Virus record (IMG/VR): IMGVR_UViG_3300025283_000003
Location: 1 to 27,605 of that record
Strand: one strand, 5' to 3'
Length of the DNA: 27,605 nt
Source: a virus
Notes under the pieces: model-generated
What the model saw: only the letters and a program-made list of their open reading frames with translations
Database searches by the model: none
Told to the model about the DNA's origin: nothing
Position numbers and translations under genes: made by a program
Shown here: piece by piece, positions 6,175 through 12,880 of the stretch
How the letters are laid out: the number at the start of each line of letters is the position of its first letter
How positions within the stretch are numbered: position 1 is the first letter of the stretch

Positions 6175-6326
6175 TGTTACTAGAACTAATTATGCTCGTG
6201 CTCGGCGTTGCCGTCGGTTATTACCGAGGCAAGAAGGATGGCGAGGATGAGATGTACAGATTGTGTACAGGTGCTGACGAAGCACGTCGATTGTTCTATT
6301 CAGAGATATCTAAAAAAACTAAGTAG
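6174..6326 (+). CDS. Small membrane-anchored protein (50 aa)
   Basis: A 50-residue frame (starts MLLELIMLVLGVAVGYYRGKK) with one N-terminal transmembrane helix followed by a charged cytoplasmic tail. The ribosome binding site TAGGAGG lies upstream and the start overlaps the previous stop (TGATG). It is the last gene of the rightward block. Its final 8 bases overlap the 3' end of the opposing glycosyltransferase gene. Function is unknown. Confidence 0.6.
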   Translation: MLLELIMLVLGVAVGYYRGKKDGEDEMYRLCTGADEARRLFYSEISKKTK

Positions 6327-7137
6327 TACCACCAGGGGTGGGGGCTTGCGCCTCCGCCCCTTTTTCTTTACGCGCCTGCGTTTCCGAGTTTGCTTTAGTA
6401 ATCCAATACAATTTATAGAACTCTTCGTCGAATGCAAATCTCTTCATGTGTTTTACTGTTGCACCAGTATGTACATGTAATGGAATCCCAGCCTCTTTCA
6501 TCTTCATGAAGAACTGGATATCCTCACCGATGAATGTATCTTTTTCACCGTTAGTCTCATCCGTTGACTCCATAAAGAATGAGCAATCACCATGGAACTC
6601 ACGCATCTTGTCAGCCACTGACCTGTGCATCAGAAGGAATCCGAACCCAGCATAATCAACCTTGAGTAAAGCATTCGGTGGCAGGGGATGTACATAACTC
6701 ATCAAGTATTTATCACCTTCATGCGCCATGAAGATTGCAGGATACGGCTCCATGATTGAACTCTCCATCTGCTTGGAGATGAAGTAAGTTCCGCTAATAA
6801 CAGGTCGCTCTTGTGGATGTCTAGCAGCCCAGACTTTATGCAAAGCATCGTTAGTTAAAACGATATCGCTATCCACCCAAAGTAACCAATCGAAGTTAGT
6901 TTTCTTGTGCCAGACATCGAAGGCGGTTTGACGCTGCCTACCTATTTGGTTACCTTGTACGCGCTGAGCACTGGTGATGGGTAGTCCTGCTGTTAACACT
7001 GTGTAGACAACACCCTCCATGAACTTACCATCGACTGTTCCATTGTCACACCAGCAGACCATTATCTGGTCTACTGGTGTGCTATTAACAGCTTTTGCTT
7101 TCTCGGTTCTTTTCCATGGATTTCCTGACTTACCCAT
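6319..7137 (-). CDS. Glycosyltransferase (GT-A/family 2-like)
   Basis: Encodes 272 residues with GT-A features: a nucleotide-sugar-side region, the metal-binding WVDSD at about residues 88-92, the FIGEDIQFFMKMKEAG acceptor/catalytic block at about 202-217, and a late histidine motif (TGATVKHMK). Phage enzymes of this type glycosylate DNA bases, virion proteins or host surface. No base-modifying gene that would reveal the target is obvious nearby. The ribosome binding site AAAAGGAAC precedes the ATG. The last codons contain the terminator of the opposing operon, and its stop overlaps the opposing gene. Confidence 0.8.
   Translation of the reverse strand: MGKSGNPWKRTEKAKAVNSTPVDQIMVCWCDNGTVDGKFMEGVVYTVLTAGLPITSAQRVQGNQIGRQRQTAFDVWHKKTNFDWLLWVDSDIVLTNDALHKVWAARHPQERPVISGTYFISKQMESSIMEPYPAIFMAHEGDKYLMSYVHPLPPNALLKVDYAGFGFLLMHRSVADKMREFHGDCSFFMESTDETNGEKDTFIGEDIQFFMKMKEAGIPLHVHTGATVKHMKRFAFDEEFYKLYWITKANSETQARKEKGAEAQAPTPGGTT
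6334..6369 (+). terminator. Rho-independent terminator of rightward block
   Basis: A 12-bp stem (left arm 6334-6345, right arm 6350-6361, loop TTGC, two G-T pairs) runs into TTTTTCTTT. It ends rightward transcription just after the 50-aa membrane protein gene. It lies inside the 3' coding end of the opposing glycosyltransferase gene, so these bases serve as terminator on one strand and codons on the other. Confidence 0.85.
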
Positions 7138-7147
7138 TATGTTCCTT

Positions 7148-7309
7148 TTACTTTTTCTTTTTTCTAGTTACCGCTGCATTATCAACTAGGTTTGGATATG
7201 GACGACCCGCAGCTTTAGCACGAGCTCTGGCTGCTGTCTTCTGTGCTGGTGTCAACGGAGTTGACTTCTTCTTAGGATTAGCTGTCTTCCAAAAAGGTTT
7301 CTTCTTCAT
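7148..7309 (-). CDS. Small lysine-rich protein
   Basis: Encodes 53 residues, very basic (starts MKKKPFWKTANPKKKS, then ARARAKAAGRPYPNLVDN, ends RKKKK). The start overlaps the sigma-factor stop as TAATG at 7307-7311. The AGRPYPN stretch and the charge suggest nucleic-acid binding. It looks like a short conserved actinophage protein of unknown function. A longer frame upstream lies within the sigma gene and is rejected. Confidence 0.65.
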   Translation of the reverse strand: MKKKPFWKTANPKKKSTPLTPAQKTAARARAKAAGRPYPNLVDNAAVTRKKKK

Positions 7310-7947
7310 TAGTATGGTGTTACCCCTCCGAGATATTCTGATATATCTCTTAGTCCTTTGTTTATTATCTGCTCCACCCTTTGTGGAGAGATATCCCACT
7401 GTTTGGCAATCTCTGTAAGAGATTCGTCCTGACCGTACTTGGATTTTAATATGCTGTATGTACGTAAATCTAATTTAGACATGGCTCTATCTACATCCGC
7501 TAACATAGCCAGCAAGTTGTTTCCTTCATTCGGCTGTCTTTTCGCCCTGACTCCATGCACATTCGGGTCCATCACTTGGTTTGCCACTTGTGCATTATTG
7601 GAACCAAGAACTTTAATCAAAGTCTCAATCATAGCCAGACGATAAAAGTATTCATCACCCAGCTCATACCCAAGAGCCTTTGCTTTTTCTTTTCTGGCAT
7701 ACCGTTCGCCAGCCCTGCGAATGAATGTAGTAAATGCTTTATAACCCATCTTTTGTTCTATTGGATTGTCGCGGATTAGGTACTCAGCTACCTTGTCCTT
7801 ACGTTTCCATGCATACTCATTCATTGCCTGTTTCAAATCGTCAAGCTCAACAAACTTATGATACTTTTTTGATATGTTCCAGGCTATGGTTGTGGTTATC
7901 TCAACAACCTGTTGCCAGACATCGTCAGTCTTGTACAGTTCAACCAT
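7309..7947 (-). CDS. Phage sigma-70-like factor
   Basis: Encodes 212 residues. The C-terminus is a clear sigma region 4 helix-turn-helix (SLTEIAKQWDISPQRVEQII, about residues 177-196), which would contact the -35 element. The N-terminal part (FVELDDLKQAMNEYAW) resembles region 2, which binds core polymerase. The middle carries a basic insertion (about 125-145). It probably redirects host RNA polymerase to phage promoters, most likely for the late block. It overlaps the HNH gene by 8 bases and the next gene by one. Confidence 0.8.
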   Translation of the reverse strand: MVELYKTDDVWQQVVEITTTIAWNISKKYHKFVELDDLKQAMNEYAWKRKDKVAEYLIRDNPIEQKMGYKAFTTFIRRAGERYARKEKAKALGYELGDEYFYRLAMIETLIKVLGSNNAQVANQVMDPNVHGVRAKRQPNEGNNLLAMLADVDRAMSKLDLRTYSILKSKYGQDESLTEIAKQWDISPQRVEQIINKGLRDISEYLGGVTPY

Positions 7948-8227
7948 TAGACTTCACTAAATATTCCGTTGCTCTCAATAGTAATACAATGTCATCACTA
8001 AACAAACCCAAGGCGCGATTGTGATTAGAGCATAACAAGCCCCGCACTTTGCCAGTCTTATGGTTGTGGTCTATATCAAGAGCTCTCTTAGATGGTGGCT
8101 CCTTACATATAGCGCAGACACCATCTTGCTCAAAGAGCATACGTTCGTAGTCCTTAACGTCAATACCATAGTGACGTATTCTTGAGATGCGGTTTTCCGC
8201 GTATGTTTTATTTCTGTTTCTTGGCAT
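7940..8227 (-). CDS. HNH / endonuclease VII-like nuclease
   Basis: Encodes 95 residues of the recombination endonuclease VII type. CAIC at residues 38-41 starts the zinc site, DHNH at 53-56 is the catalytic core (LDIDHNHKTGKVRGLLC), and C66 with H69 completes the site; the usual fourth cysteine is replaced by histidine. It should resolve branched DNA before packaging. A GTG at 8245 is another possible start; the ATG at 8227 is preferred. It overlaps the preceding gene by 20 bases. Confidence 0.8.
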   Translation of the reverse strand: MPRNRNKTYAENRISRIRHYGIDVKDYERMLFEQDGVCAICKEPPSKRALDIDHNHKTGKVRGLLCSNHNRALGLFSDDIVLLLRATEYLVKSNG

Positions 8228-8528
8228 ACTTAGCCCACACTCCACGCTCTACCATTAGTGCAATGATTGCGTAGTTCGCTAAGTCAATAAATGAATCTTC
8301 AAGCGATTCATTTTCTGGGGCTATAGTCTTTGTACTATAGATAAGATTCTTCAATCTCTCCAGCTTGTCGGACATACGCACCATCAGCCCATTGGTTGCG
8401 CCACCTGGCGCATGCCAGATGTTGTATGGACCATAGTCGATTTGTTTTTTTACTAAAATTTTTAATAGCTCGTCAAAAATTTTTTGTGCATCTTCTTCGA
8501 ACTGTAAGATGGCTGTGTCTTCTGACAT
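8208..8528 (-). CDS. DUF1599 / MazG-like protein
   Basis: Encodes 106 residues. The blocks YGPYNIWHAPGG, VRMSDKLERLKNL and NESLEDSFIDLANYAIIA match the DUF1599 family (nucleotide-modification-associated domain 1), an all-alpha fold related to MazG/dUTPase-type pyrophosphohydrolases. Acidic residues E and D in the last block could bind magnesium. A role in the nucleotide pool or base modification is plausible. The ATG at 8528 follows AGGAG; an upstream in-frame ATG is rejected. Confidence 0.75.
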   Translation of the reverse strand: MSEDTAILQFEEDAQKIFDELLKILVKKQIDYGPYNIWHAPGGATNGLMVRMSDKLERLKNLIYSTKTIAPENESLEDSFIDLANYAIIALMVERGVWAKYAKKQK

Positions 8529-8535
8529 GGAGCTC

Positions 8536-9183
8536 CTATTCACTTAATGCCTTAACCAGTTTGGTTAACGCGTGAGCTCCTTGGTTGATAATTATACTAT
8601 TGATATCACTGTCGGGCGGTAGCGACACACGGACAGCCTGAGGGATTGCATCCTGTAACCGTCGAGCTAAATCCTGCCCAGGGTTAGAGCCATCTTCCTT
8701 AACGTCATTATCAGTCGCTATAACAACGCGACCAATCCCATCAAAACAACGGCTAAAGTGAGGCTTCCAAGCATTAACGCCAGCCACAGCGACAGCAGGA
8801 TGACCAACAAGAGTAGCACTAATCGCATCTATCTCTCCTTCCACTATTAAAACTTCATGTATTGCGTGGATAACTGCACTTACATTGTATAGGTGGTGCT
8901 TCTGACCAGTAGGAATCATGTACTTTGGTTCACTATCGTCAACGCGACGGAACTTAAATCCAACCACTCCAGCCTCGGTTATGTATGGGATAGACAAATG
9001 ATTCTTCAATCTTTCCTCATGACCAGGTGCTGGGTCGACCACGTAACCGAGCATGAATCGCTCAGCTCCAGCAAGGATGCCACGCTTTTCTAAGTATGCT
9101 TCAGCTGGTGAACCAATAAGGTTAGCGTGATAGGTCTTAGCAGCCTTGGTCCATAAGTCTATGAGTTTTTGATTAGGCTTCAC
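8536..9183 (-). CDS. DNA primase, TOPRIM part
   Basis: Encodes 215 residues. TOPRIM motifs: VLIVEGEIDAIS at about 111-122 (E115/E117) and VVIATDNDVKEDG at about 153-165 (D158, D160), the metal-binding core of DnaG-like primases. There is no zinc domain: that is encoded separately at 9710-10039, with an unrelated protease-like gene between. The start is a GTG overlapping the previous stop (GTGA at 9180-9183). It probably works with the zinc-domain protein and the RecA-fold helicase to prime replication. Confidence 0.85.
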   Translation of the reverse strand: MKPNQKLIDLWTKAAKTYHANLIGSPAEAYLEKRGILAGAERFMLGYVVDPAPGHEERLKNHLSIPYITEAGVVGFKFRRVDDSEPKYMIPTGQKHHLYNVSAVIHAIHEVLIVEGEIDAISATLVGHPAVAVAGVNAWKPHFSRCFDGIGRVVIATDNDVKEDGSNPGQDLARRLQDAIPQAVRVSLPPDSDINSIIINQGAHALTKLVKALSE

Positions 9184-9713
9184 TTCTTCTCCTGCCTGTG
9201 TACCACAAAGGGAGGAGCAGTGTACACATCATTCTTTGCTGCAACTTGTAGCGCCTTCTTCCAGCCAGCGCCAGATGCGATAGCACCTATGGCATAGGAA
9301 GACCCTGAACCTAAGCCATAGATACCATCATCGCGTAGGAAGACTGAGTACGTATCATCTATTTCATAGATGGTTCCGTTCACAGCCATTAAAAATAAAA
9401 ACTCATAATCTTCTGCCTTCTCATCATGAACAAAACCGTTATCTCGTAAGCACTCTCTCATATTGGGTATGACAGTTGTAATCATAAAATGGTAGATGTC
9501 TTTGGTATTAGCTGGAATAGTTGGTGGTTTCCATATATGTTGGACTATGTCACATGGCTGTGTAGTGCCAGCTCCAGCAATAAGGAACTTGCCTCGCTTT
9601 ATAATCTTAGTTGTAATCGGATGGGCATACGGTCTGCCCTTCTCGGTTGTAGTTCTGCTGTCGGCTGCGATGACGCAGCCGTCAGCTTCTTGAATACCAA
9701 TGATTGTAGTCAT
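9180..9713 (-). CDS. Proteasome beta / HslV-like Ntn-hydrolase
   Basis: Encodes 177 residues of the N-terminal-nucleophile hydrolase family. It begins M-T-T-I-I-G-I; removal of Met would expose Thr1, as in HslV. In mature numbering D17 (in CVIAADSRT), K35 in TTKIIK (cf. K33), the GSG motif with S135 (GLGSGSSYAIGAIASG) and D161 (KNDVYTAP) line up with the proteasome/HslV active-site set. No propeptide is present. Length is close to HslV (about 175). No HslU-like ATPase was seen in the window. It overlaps both neighbours by ATGA/GTGA and sits between the two primase parts. Possible roles: degrading host or phage proteins, or interfering with the host proteasome. Confidence 0.8.
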   Translation of the reverse strand: MTTIIGIQEADGCVIAADSRTTTEKGRPYAHPITTKIIKRGKFLIAGAGTTQPCDIVQHIWKPPTIPANTKDIYHFMITTVIPNMRECLRDNGFVHDEKAEDYEFLFLMAVNGTIYEIDDTYSVFLRDDGIYGLGSGSSYAIGAIASGAGWKKALQVAAKNDVYTAPPFVVHRQEKK

Positions 9714-10039
9714 AATGTCGCCCTCAATCTTGGTGGAGTCCAGCGACTCTTAGACTTACGTTTCCTCGTCGGGGCTTGACTCTTTGACTCCTTGCCAATG
9801 TTCTTCTCTGCCCATTTGCGAGCTTCTGGGTACGCCAAGTTTTCGCGAGCCATGACAATCTGTATACCAGCGCCACGTCCGTTACACGCATAGCATACCC
9901 AGACACCCTTCTCCGAGTTAACCGAGGCAGACTTACGTGAGTCATCATGTACAGGACAGTGAATGGATTTGTCCCCACCTAACGGTAGGTCTAATCCGTA
10001 ATGACTAAAGACTGCCTCAAGGAACTCAGACTGATTCAT
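9710..10039 (-). CDS. Primase zinc-binding (CHC2) domain protein
   Basis: Encodes 109 residues with a CHC2 zinc ribbon: C28-P-V-H31 and C49-Y-A-C52 (HCPVHDDSRKSASVN, then VWVCYACNGRG). This domain recognises template start sites in DnaG-type primases. The C-terminus is a long basic tail (RKRKSKSRWTPPR). It is the N-terminal half of a normal primase, encoded apart from the TOPRIM half at 8536-9183. It overlaps the protease-like gene by ATGA. Confidence 0.85.
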   Translation of the reverse strand: MNQSEFLEAVFSHYGLDLPLGGDKSIHCPVHDDSRKSASVNSEKGVWVCYACNGRGAGIQIVMARENLAYPEARKWAEKNIGKESKSQAPTRKRKSKSRWTPPRLRATL

Positions 10040-10042
10040 TTA

Positions 10043-10423
10043 TTAATACCAATTCCTTTCCTGGTGGAACCTGTACGCCCCGCACCAAGTTTCATAACGA
10101 TGTAGCACATACTTGTGTGCTTCTTCGGTCTGTTTGAGTAATGACCATTCGGGTTTACCCCAAAGTAATTGCCATACTCCACGTGCTCCACTCGATTTAT
10201 TGAATGAGTTCACGTTGTATCGGCTCTCCTTGTACGCTATTTGTAGCGCACACTGAACCTCGCGCTCGTTGATAGTAAACTGTGATATCGCGAACCTTAC
10301 TCGGTCCTTCTTGTCCGTGATAACGGACAACTGTTTCTCGATTGTAAGTGTTGGCGATATGGCTTGGGCTGGTGTTGCCAAAGGCAACAGCACTCCAAAC
10401 AGTATTACTAGTATTAACCGCAT
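10043..10423 (-). CDS. Secreted transglycosylase (SLT)-like protein
   Basis: Encodes 126 residues. A signal peptide (MRLILVILFGVLLPLATPAQ, cut near residue 21) is followed by a short lysozyme-like domain: AYKESRYNVNSF with catalytic-type E66, then SGARGVWQLLW. This resembles lytic transglycosylase SLT domains acting on peptidoglycan. It lies in the replication block, far from the lysis genes, so it may act early or before lysis rather than as the main endolysin. The ribosome binding site AAAAGAGG precedes the ATG. Confidence 0.7.
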   Translation of the reverse strand: MRLILVILFGVLLPLATPAQAISPTLTIEKQLSVITDKKDRVRFAISQFTINEREVQCALQIAYKESRYNVNSFNKSSGARGVWQLLWGKPEWSLLKQTEEAHKYVLHRYETWCGAYRFHQERNWY

Positions 10424-10461
10424 AGTTACCTCTTTTCATTTTGTGATGCACTGTCACTGCT

Positions 10462-10815
10462 TCACTGATGTCCATTGTAACCTGCCTGTTTAAGCAGATT
10501 CACCCAGAGCTCTGCGGTCATGACCGCGTATGACTCTGAGATATTAGATGTGCCACGCTTTTTGATGAGGACAACACCTGTCTCTGCATCTGCGTGTATC
10601 ATTTCATCCTCTAGCTCTTGTAAGTAGCCAGGAATATTAAACTTCTTTTCATTCTTACATTCAATAACCACACCATTGATACCGTCAATATCACCGACAT
10701 CGTCGTGTCGACCCGCACCGTAAGCTCGCTCCGCACATGAGTAGCCCATAGAGATTAGCCACTTGACTACGTCACGTTCGTACTGTGAACCTTTGCGCTT
10801 GGATGGCGTACTCAT
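10462..10815 (-). CDS. Holliday-junction resolvase-like PD-(D/E)XK nuclease
   Basis: Encodes 117 residues with the PD-(D/E)XK pattern of Hjc-like resolvases or VRR nucleases: E13 in GSQYERDVVKWL, D42 in GDIDG, and E52-x-K54 in VVIECKN. It should cut branched DNA during replication or recombination. The start overlaps the previous stop as TAATG. It is one of several junction or end-processing nucleases in this block. Confidence 0.8.
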   Translation of the reverse strand: MSTPSKRKGSQYERDVVKWLISMGYSCAERAYGAGRHDDVGDIDGINGVVIECKNEKKFNIPGYLQELEDEMIHADAETGVVLIKKRGTSNISESYAVMTAELWVNLLKQAGYNGHQ

Positions 10816-10964
10816 TACAGCTCAACTGATAGCCAGATTATTCCAAGGTCTAAGTTGATTGAGTAGCGGTCAACTGAGAATCCAAGAGCCAACCTCTTGA
10901 AGTTGTATCCGATACAAATATAAATCTTGCCAAGTCTGAGGTGCTTGCTTGCAAATAGTGTCAT
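10815..10964 (-). CDS. Small beta-rich protein (49 aa)
   Basis: A 49-residue frame (starts MTLFASKHLRLGKIYICIGY, ends IIWLSVEL), alternating hydrophobic residues typical of beta strands. It is tightly fixed between neighbours: ATGA overlap with the WhiB stop (10961-10964) and TAATG overlap with the resolvase start (10815). It resembles short conserved phage proteins with a FALGFS/YSLNLDLG-like rhythm. Function is unknown. Confidence 0.65.
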   Translation of the reverse strand: MTLFASKHLRLGKIYICIGYNFKRLALGFSVDRYSINLDLGIIWLSVEL

Positions 10965-11221
10965 ATAAAATCCTTCAATAATATTTCTTGTAACACAATC
11001 TTTCTCCTTCTCCTTAATTGTTTACGTTCTAGCGGGGTGGTTCCACCCCACATGCCGTGAGACTCGTGACGCACTGCCCATTCTAGGCACTGCTCACTGA
11101 CCCCACACCCTGAGCATACCGTACGAGCTAACTTGTAATCACCAACATCGCTAACATCTGGGAAAAAAATTTCTACGCCAATTTGCCTACACAACCCATT
11201 AGATAGATTTGGAAAGTTCAT
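10961..11221 (-). CDS. whiB: WhiB-family transcription regulator
   Basis: Encodes 86 residues with the WhiB set: C11, C36, C39 and C45 (CSGCGVSEQC) to hold a 4Fe-4S cluster, the GMWGG turn at 56-60, and a basic C-terminal helix (RKQLRRRRK) for DNA contact. The family is confined to Actinobacteria and their phages, where it binds the principal sigma factor and shifts host transcription. A phage copy may redirect host expression or act with the phage sigma factor. It is flanked by ATGA overlaps on both sides. Confidence 0.9.
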   Translation of the reverse strand: MNFPNLSNGLCRQIGVEIFFPDVSDVGDYKLARTVCSGCGVSEQCLEWAVRHESHGMWGGTTPLERKQLRRRRKIVLQEILLKDFI

Positions 11222-11601
11222 CTCAACTCCCTTGTTACCGTAAGTAAATCTTCGACTGTAATCAAAAAACCTTTGCTTCTATTCGGGGGAATCTCACAAG
11301 TAACCTCACGACCAAACTTTTTTACTGCGTGGTTAACGTGCTCTGTTGGAATCATCACTACACCTTTCTCAAGAACAAAAGCCCAATACTCAGCTTTAGT
11401 AACTGACAGTCCTGAAGGCTCCCAAGATTCGGACGAGAGATACCAGCATTCTACTTCTACGTAAACATTATTTGTAGACCACCACTTACGGTCACGCTTG
11501 ACTTCGACAGTCTTACCTTGGGTAAGAAGTTGCTCTACTAAATTCTCACCTCCCTTGCCGTAATTAAAATCTAAATCAAAACTAGAATTTTTTATTTCCA
11601 T
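11218..11601 (-). CDS. PD-(D/E)XK-like nuclease
   Basis: Encodes 127 residues. The blocks YGKGGENLVEQLL (E19), TVEVKRDRKW (E33-x-K35) and NNVYVEVECW, followed by SGLSVTKAEYWAFVL, match small phage PD-(D/E)XK proteins related to resolvases or restriction-type nucleases. It likely cleaves or trims DNA in recombination. It overlaps the ATPase gene by 10 bases and the WhiB gene by ATGA. Confidence 0.65.
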   Translation of the reverse strand: MEIKNSSFDLDFNYGKGGENLVEQLLTQGKTVEVKRDRKWWSTNNVYVEVECWYLSSESWEPSGLSVTKAEYWAFVLEKGVVMIPTEHVNHAVKKFGREVTCEIPPNRSKGFLITVEDLLTVTRELR

Positions 11602-12425
11602 TCACTTACAGTCCGAGCTCTATGTAAATCTGACGATGTGTTATATAGAATCATTTTACTAGCCTCAGCTGCAAGAGTTACATACTCTTCTGCATTCGGG
11701 TCTGCTTTACCATGACGGTTCTTTACAACCGCAACGCGATAAGCATTGGCTATGCTATCCAGCGCCACAGACAAAACCAATTCTGGTAGGGCTGCAACCT
11801 TGCCCATCAGGGCTTTGCGTGGCGCTGGATAATTTGGCTTACTCATTTTTTCATTCTCAGATACATGGTGCAAAACGATGAAAGCGGTTTCATATTCACG
11901 CGCCATGTAATGAAAGGCGGACATAGCGTCGCGTAACGCAGTCCATTCATTGTCGCTACTTGAAGCGACGTTCATTAAGTTATCTACATATACAGCTGTA
12001 GGGGCAGAGCCATGAAGTTCTATCCAGGCTTCTATCTCCTCCTCAATATCTTGAAGAGAAGGCGCTGGGTCGAAGCTGAATCGAATATGACCTGCCCCTT
12101 CAGACAGTGCGTCTTCGAGAAGAACGCTAGCTTCTGAATCCATAATCCGCTCAATATCAGTAACAACTTTATTCATGATGATTGCGCCAGCACGTGTTGC
12201 AATCGTACGTGAATCAGAGTCTGCTGATATGTACAGACCAGGGACTTTTGAAACTATGGCGTACCATAATGCAAGTAGGGTCTTACCGCCTCCAGGTTGC
12301 CCTGCAATCAAATGCAGTTGAGCCTGTCGAAAGGAGACAGAACAGGCAGTAAGTTGTGGAAGTAACTCTGGCAATTTCTTACCAGCTGGTGATTCCACAC
12401 CCACTACTTGCAATAAGGAACGCAT
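11592..12425 (-). CDS. DnaB/RecA-fold ATPase (helicase-like)
   Basis: Encodes 277 residues with a RecA-type ATPase core: Walker A GQPGGGKT at 42-49, Walker B AVYVDN at about 144-149, and a sensor-like FIVLHHVSE at about 181-189. The fold resembles DnaB-type replicative helicases or AAA_25/RepA-like ATPases. The N-terminal DnaB collar domain is absent, so it may be a minimal helicase or a recombinase-like loader. Its place in the same operon as the primase pieces supports replication. Confidence 0.8.
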   Translation of the reverse strand: MRSLLQVVGVESPAGKKLPELLPQLTACSVSFRQAQLHLIAGQPGGGKTLLALWYAIVSKVPGLYISADSDSRTIATRAGAIIMNKVVTDIERIMDSEASVLLEDALSEGAGHIRFSFDPAPSLQDIEEEIEAWIELHGSAPTAVYVDNLMNVASSSDNEWTALRDAMSAFHYMAREYETAFIVLHHVSENEKMSKPNYPAPRKALMGKVAALPELVLSVALDSIANAYRVAVVKNRHGKADPNAEEYVTLAAEASKMILYNTSSDLHRARTVSEWK

Positions 12426-12427
12426 GC

Positions 12428-12880
12428 TTAGGCTTTAGTCCAGATTGTTTCTGCTTCGGCGACACCAGGCTTAAAGGGTTTTGGTCCTTTGGATGGGTCA
12501 AACCAACCAACATAGGATTTGCCTGCCTTTGAGATACCCTTTTTCTTGGCGTATTTACCGCGACCATCTGGTAGTTGAGGCGCATCTGGATGTCCATATG
12601 TCCATTCATTACCGTATTTATCTTTAACAACCTCGATTGAATCGGGTGTTGTTGTAACAGACACTGGCTGCATGCCAGCATCTTGTATGGTTTGTATCGC
12701 TTTGTCTAAGCTGGTTTGCCCAGCACGACTTAGCAACTGCATCTGCAAGTCATTCGCCGAAGCGATTGCTAGTGATGCTGCTTGGAGATTGGCATTGAAC
12801 TCTTGGATAGTGTTACCTCGGACGGTAAACAGGTCCTGTCCATTGAGTTTGCCAGTATATGAAAACATAGACTCAGTCAT
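12428..12880 (-). CDS. Hypothetical protein, possible ssDNA-binding role
   Basis: Encodes 150 residues (starts MTESMFSYTGKLNGQD). The N-terminal 60 residues look like a beta-alpha unit. The C-terminus is basic and aromatic (GKSYVGWFDPSKGPKPFKPG), like the tail of some actinophage replication-associated proteins. A single-strand-binding role is only a guess from position between the helicase-like and nuclease genes. It overlaps the nuclease gene by ATGA. Confidence 0.55.
   Translation of the reverse strand: MTESMFSYTGKLNGQDLFTVRGNTIQEFNANLQAASLAIASANDLQMQLLSRAGQTSLDKAIQTIQDAGMQPVSVTTTPDSIEVVKDKYGNEWTYGHPDAPQLPDGRGKYAKKKGISKAGKSYVGWFDPSKGPKPFKPGVAEAETIWTKA

Noticed and set aside
10197-10475. 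Alternative minus-strand frame overlapping the secreted lysozyme-like gene
   Set aside because: The other frame encodes a clear signal peptide and SLT motif; this one is unlike any protein and overlaps it fully.
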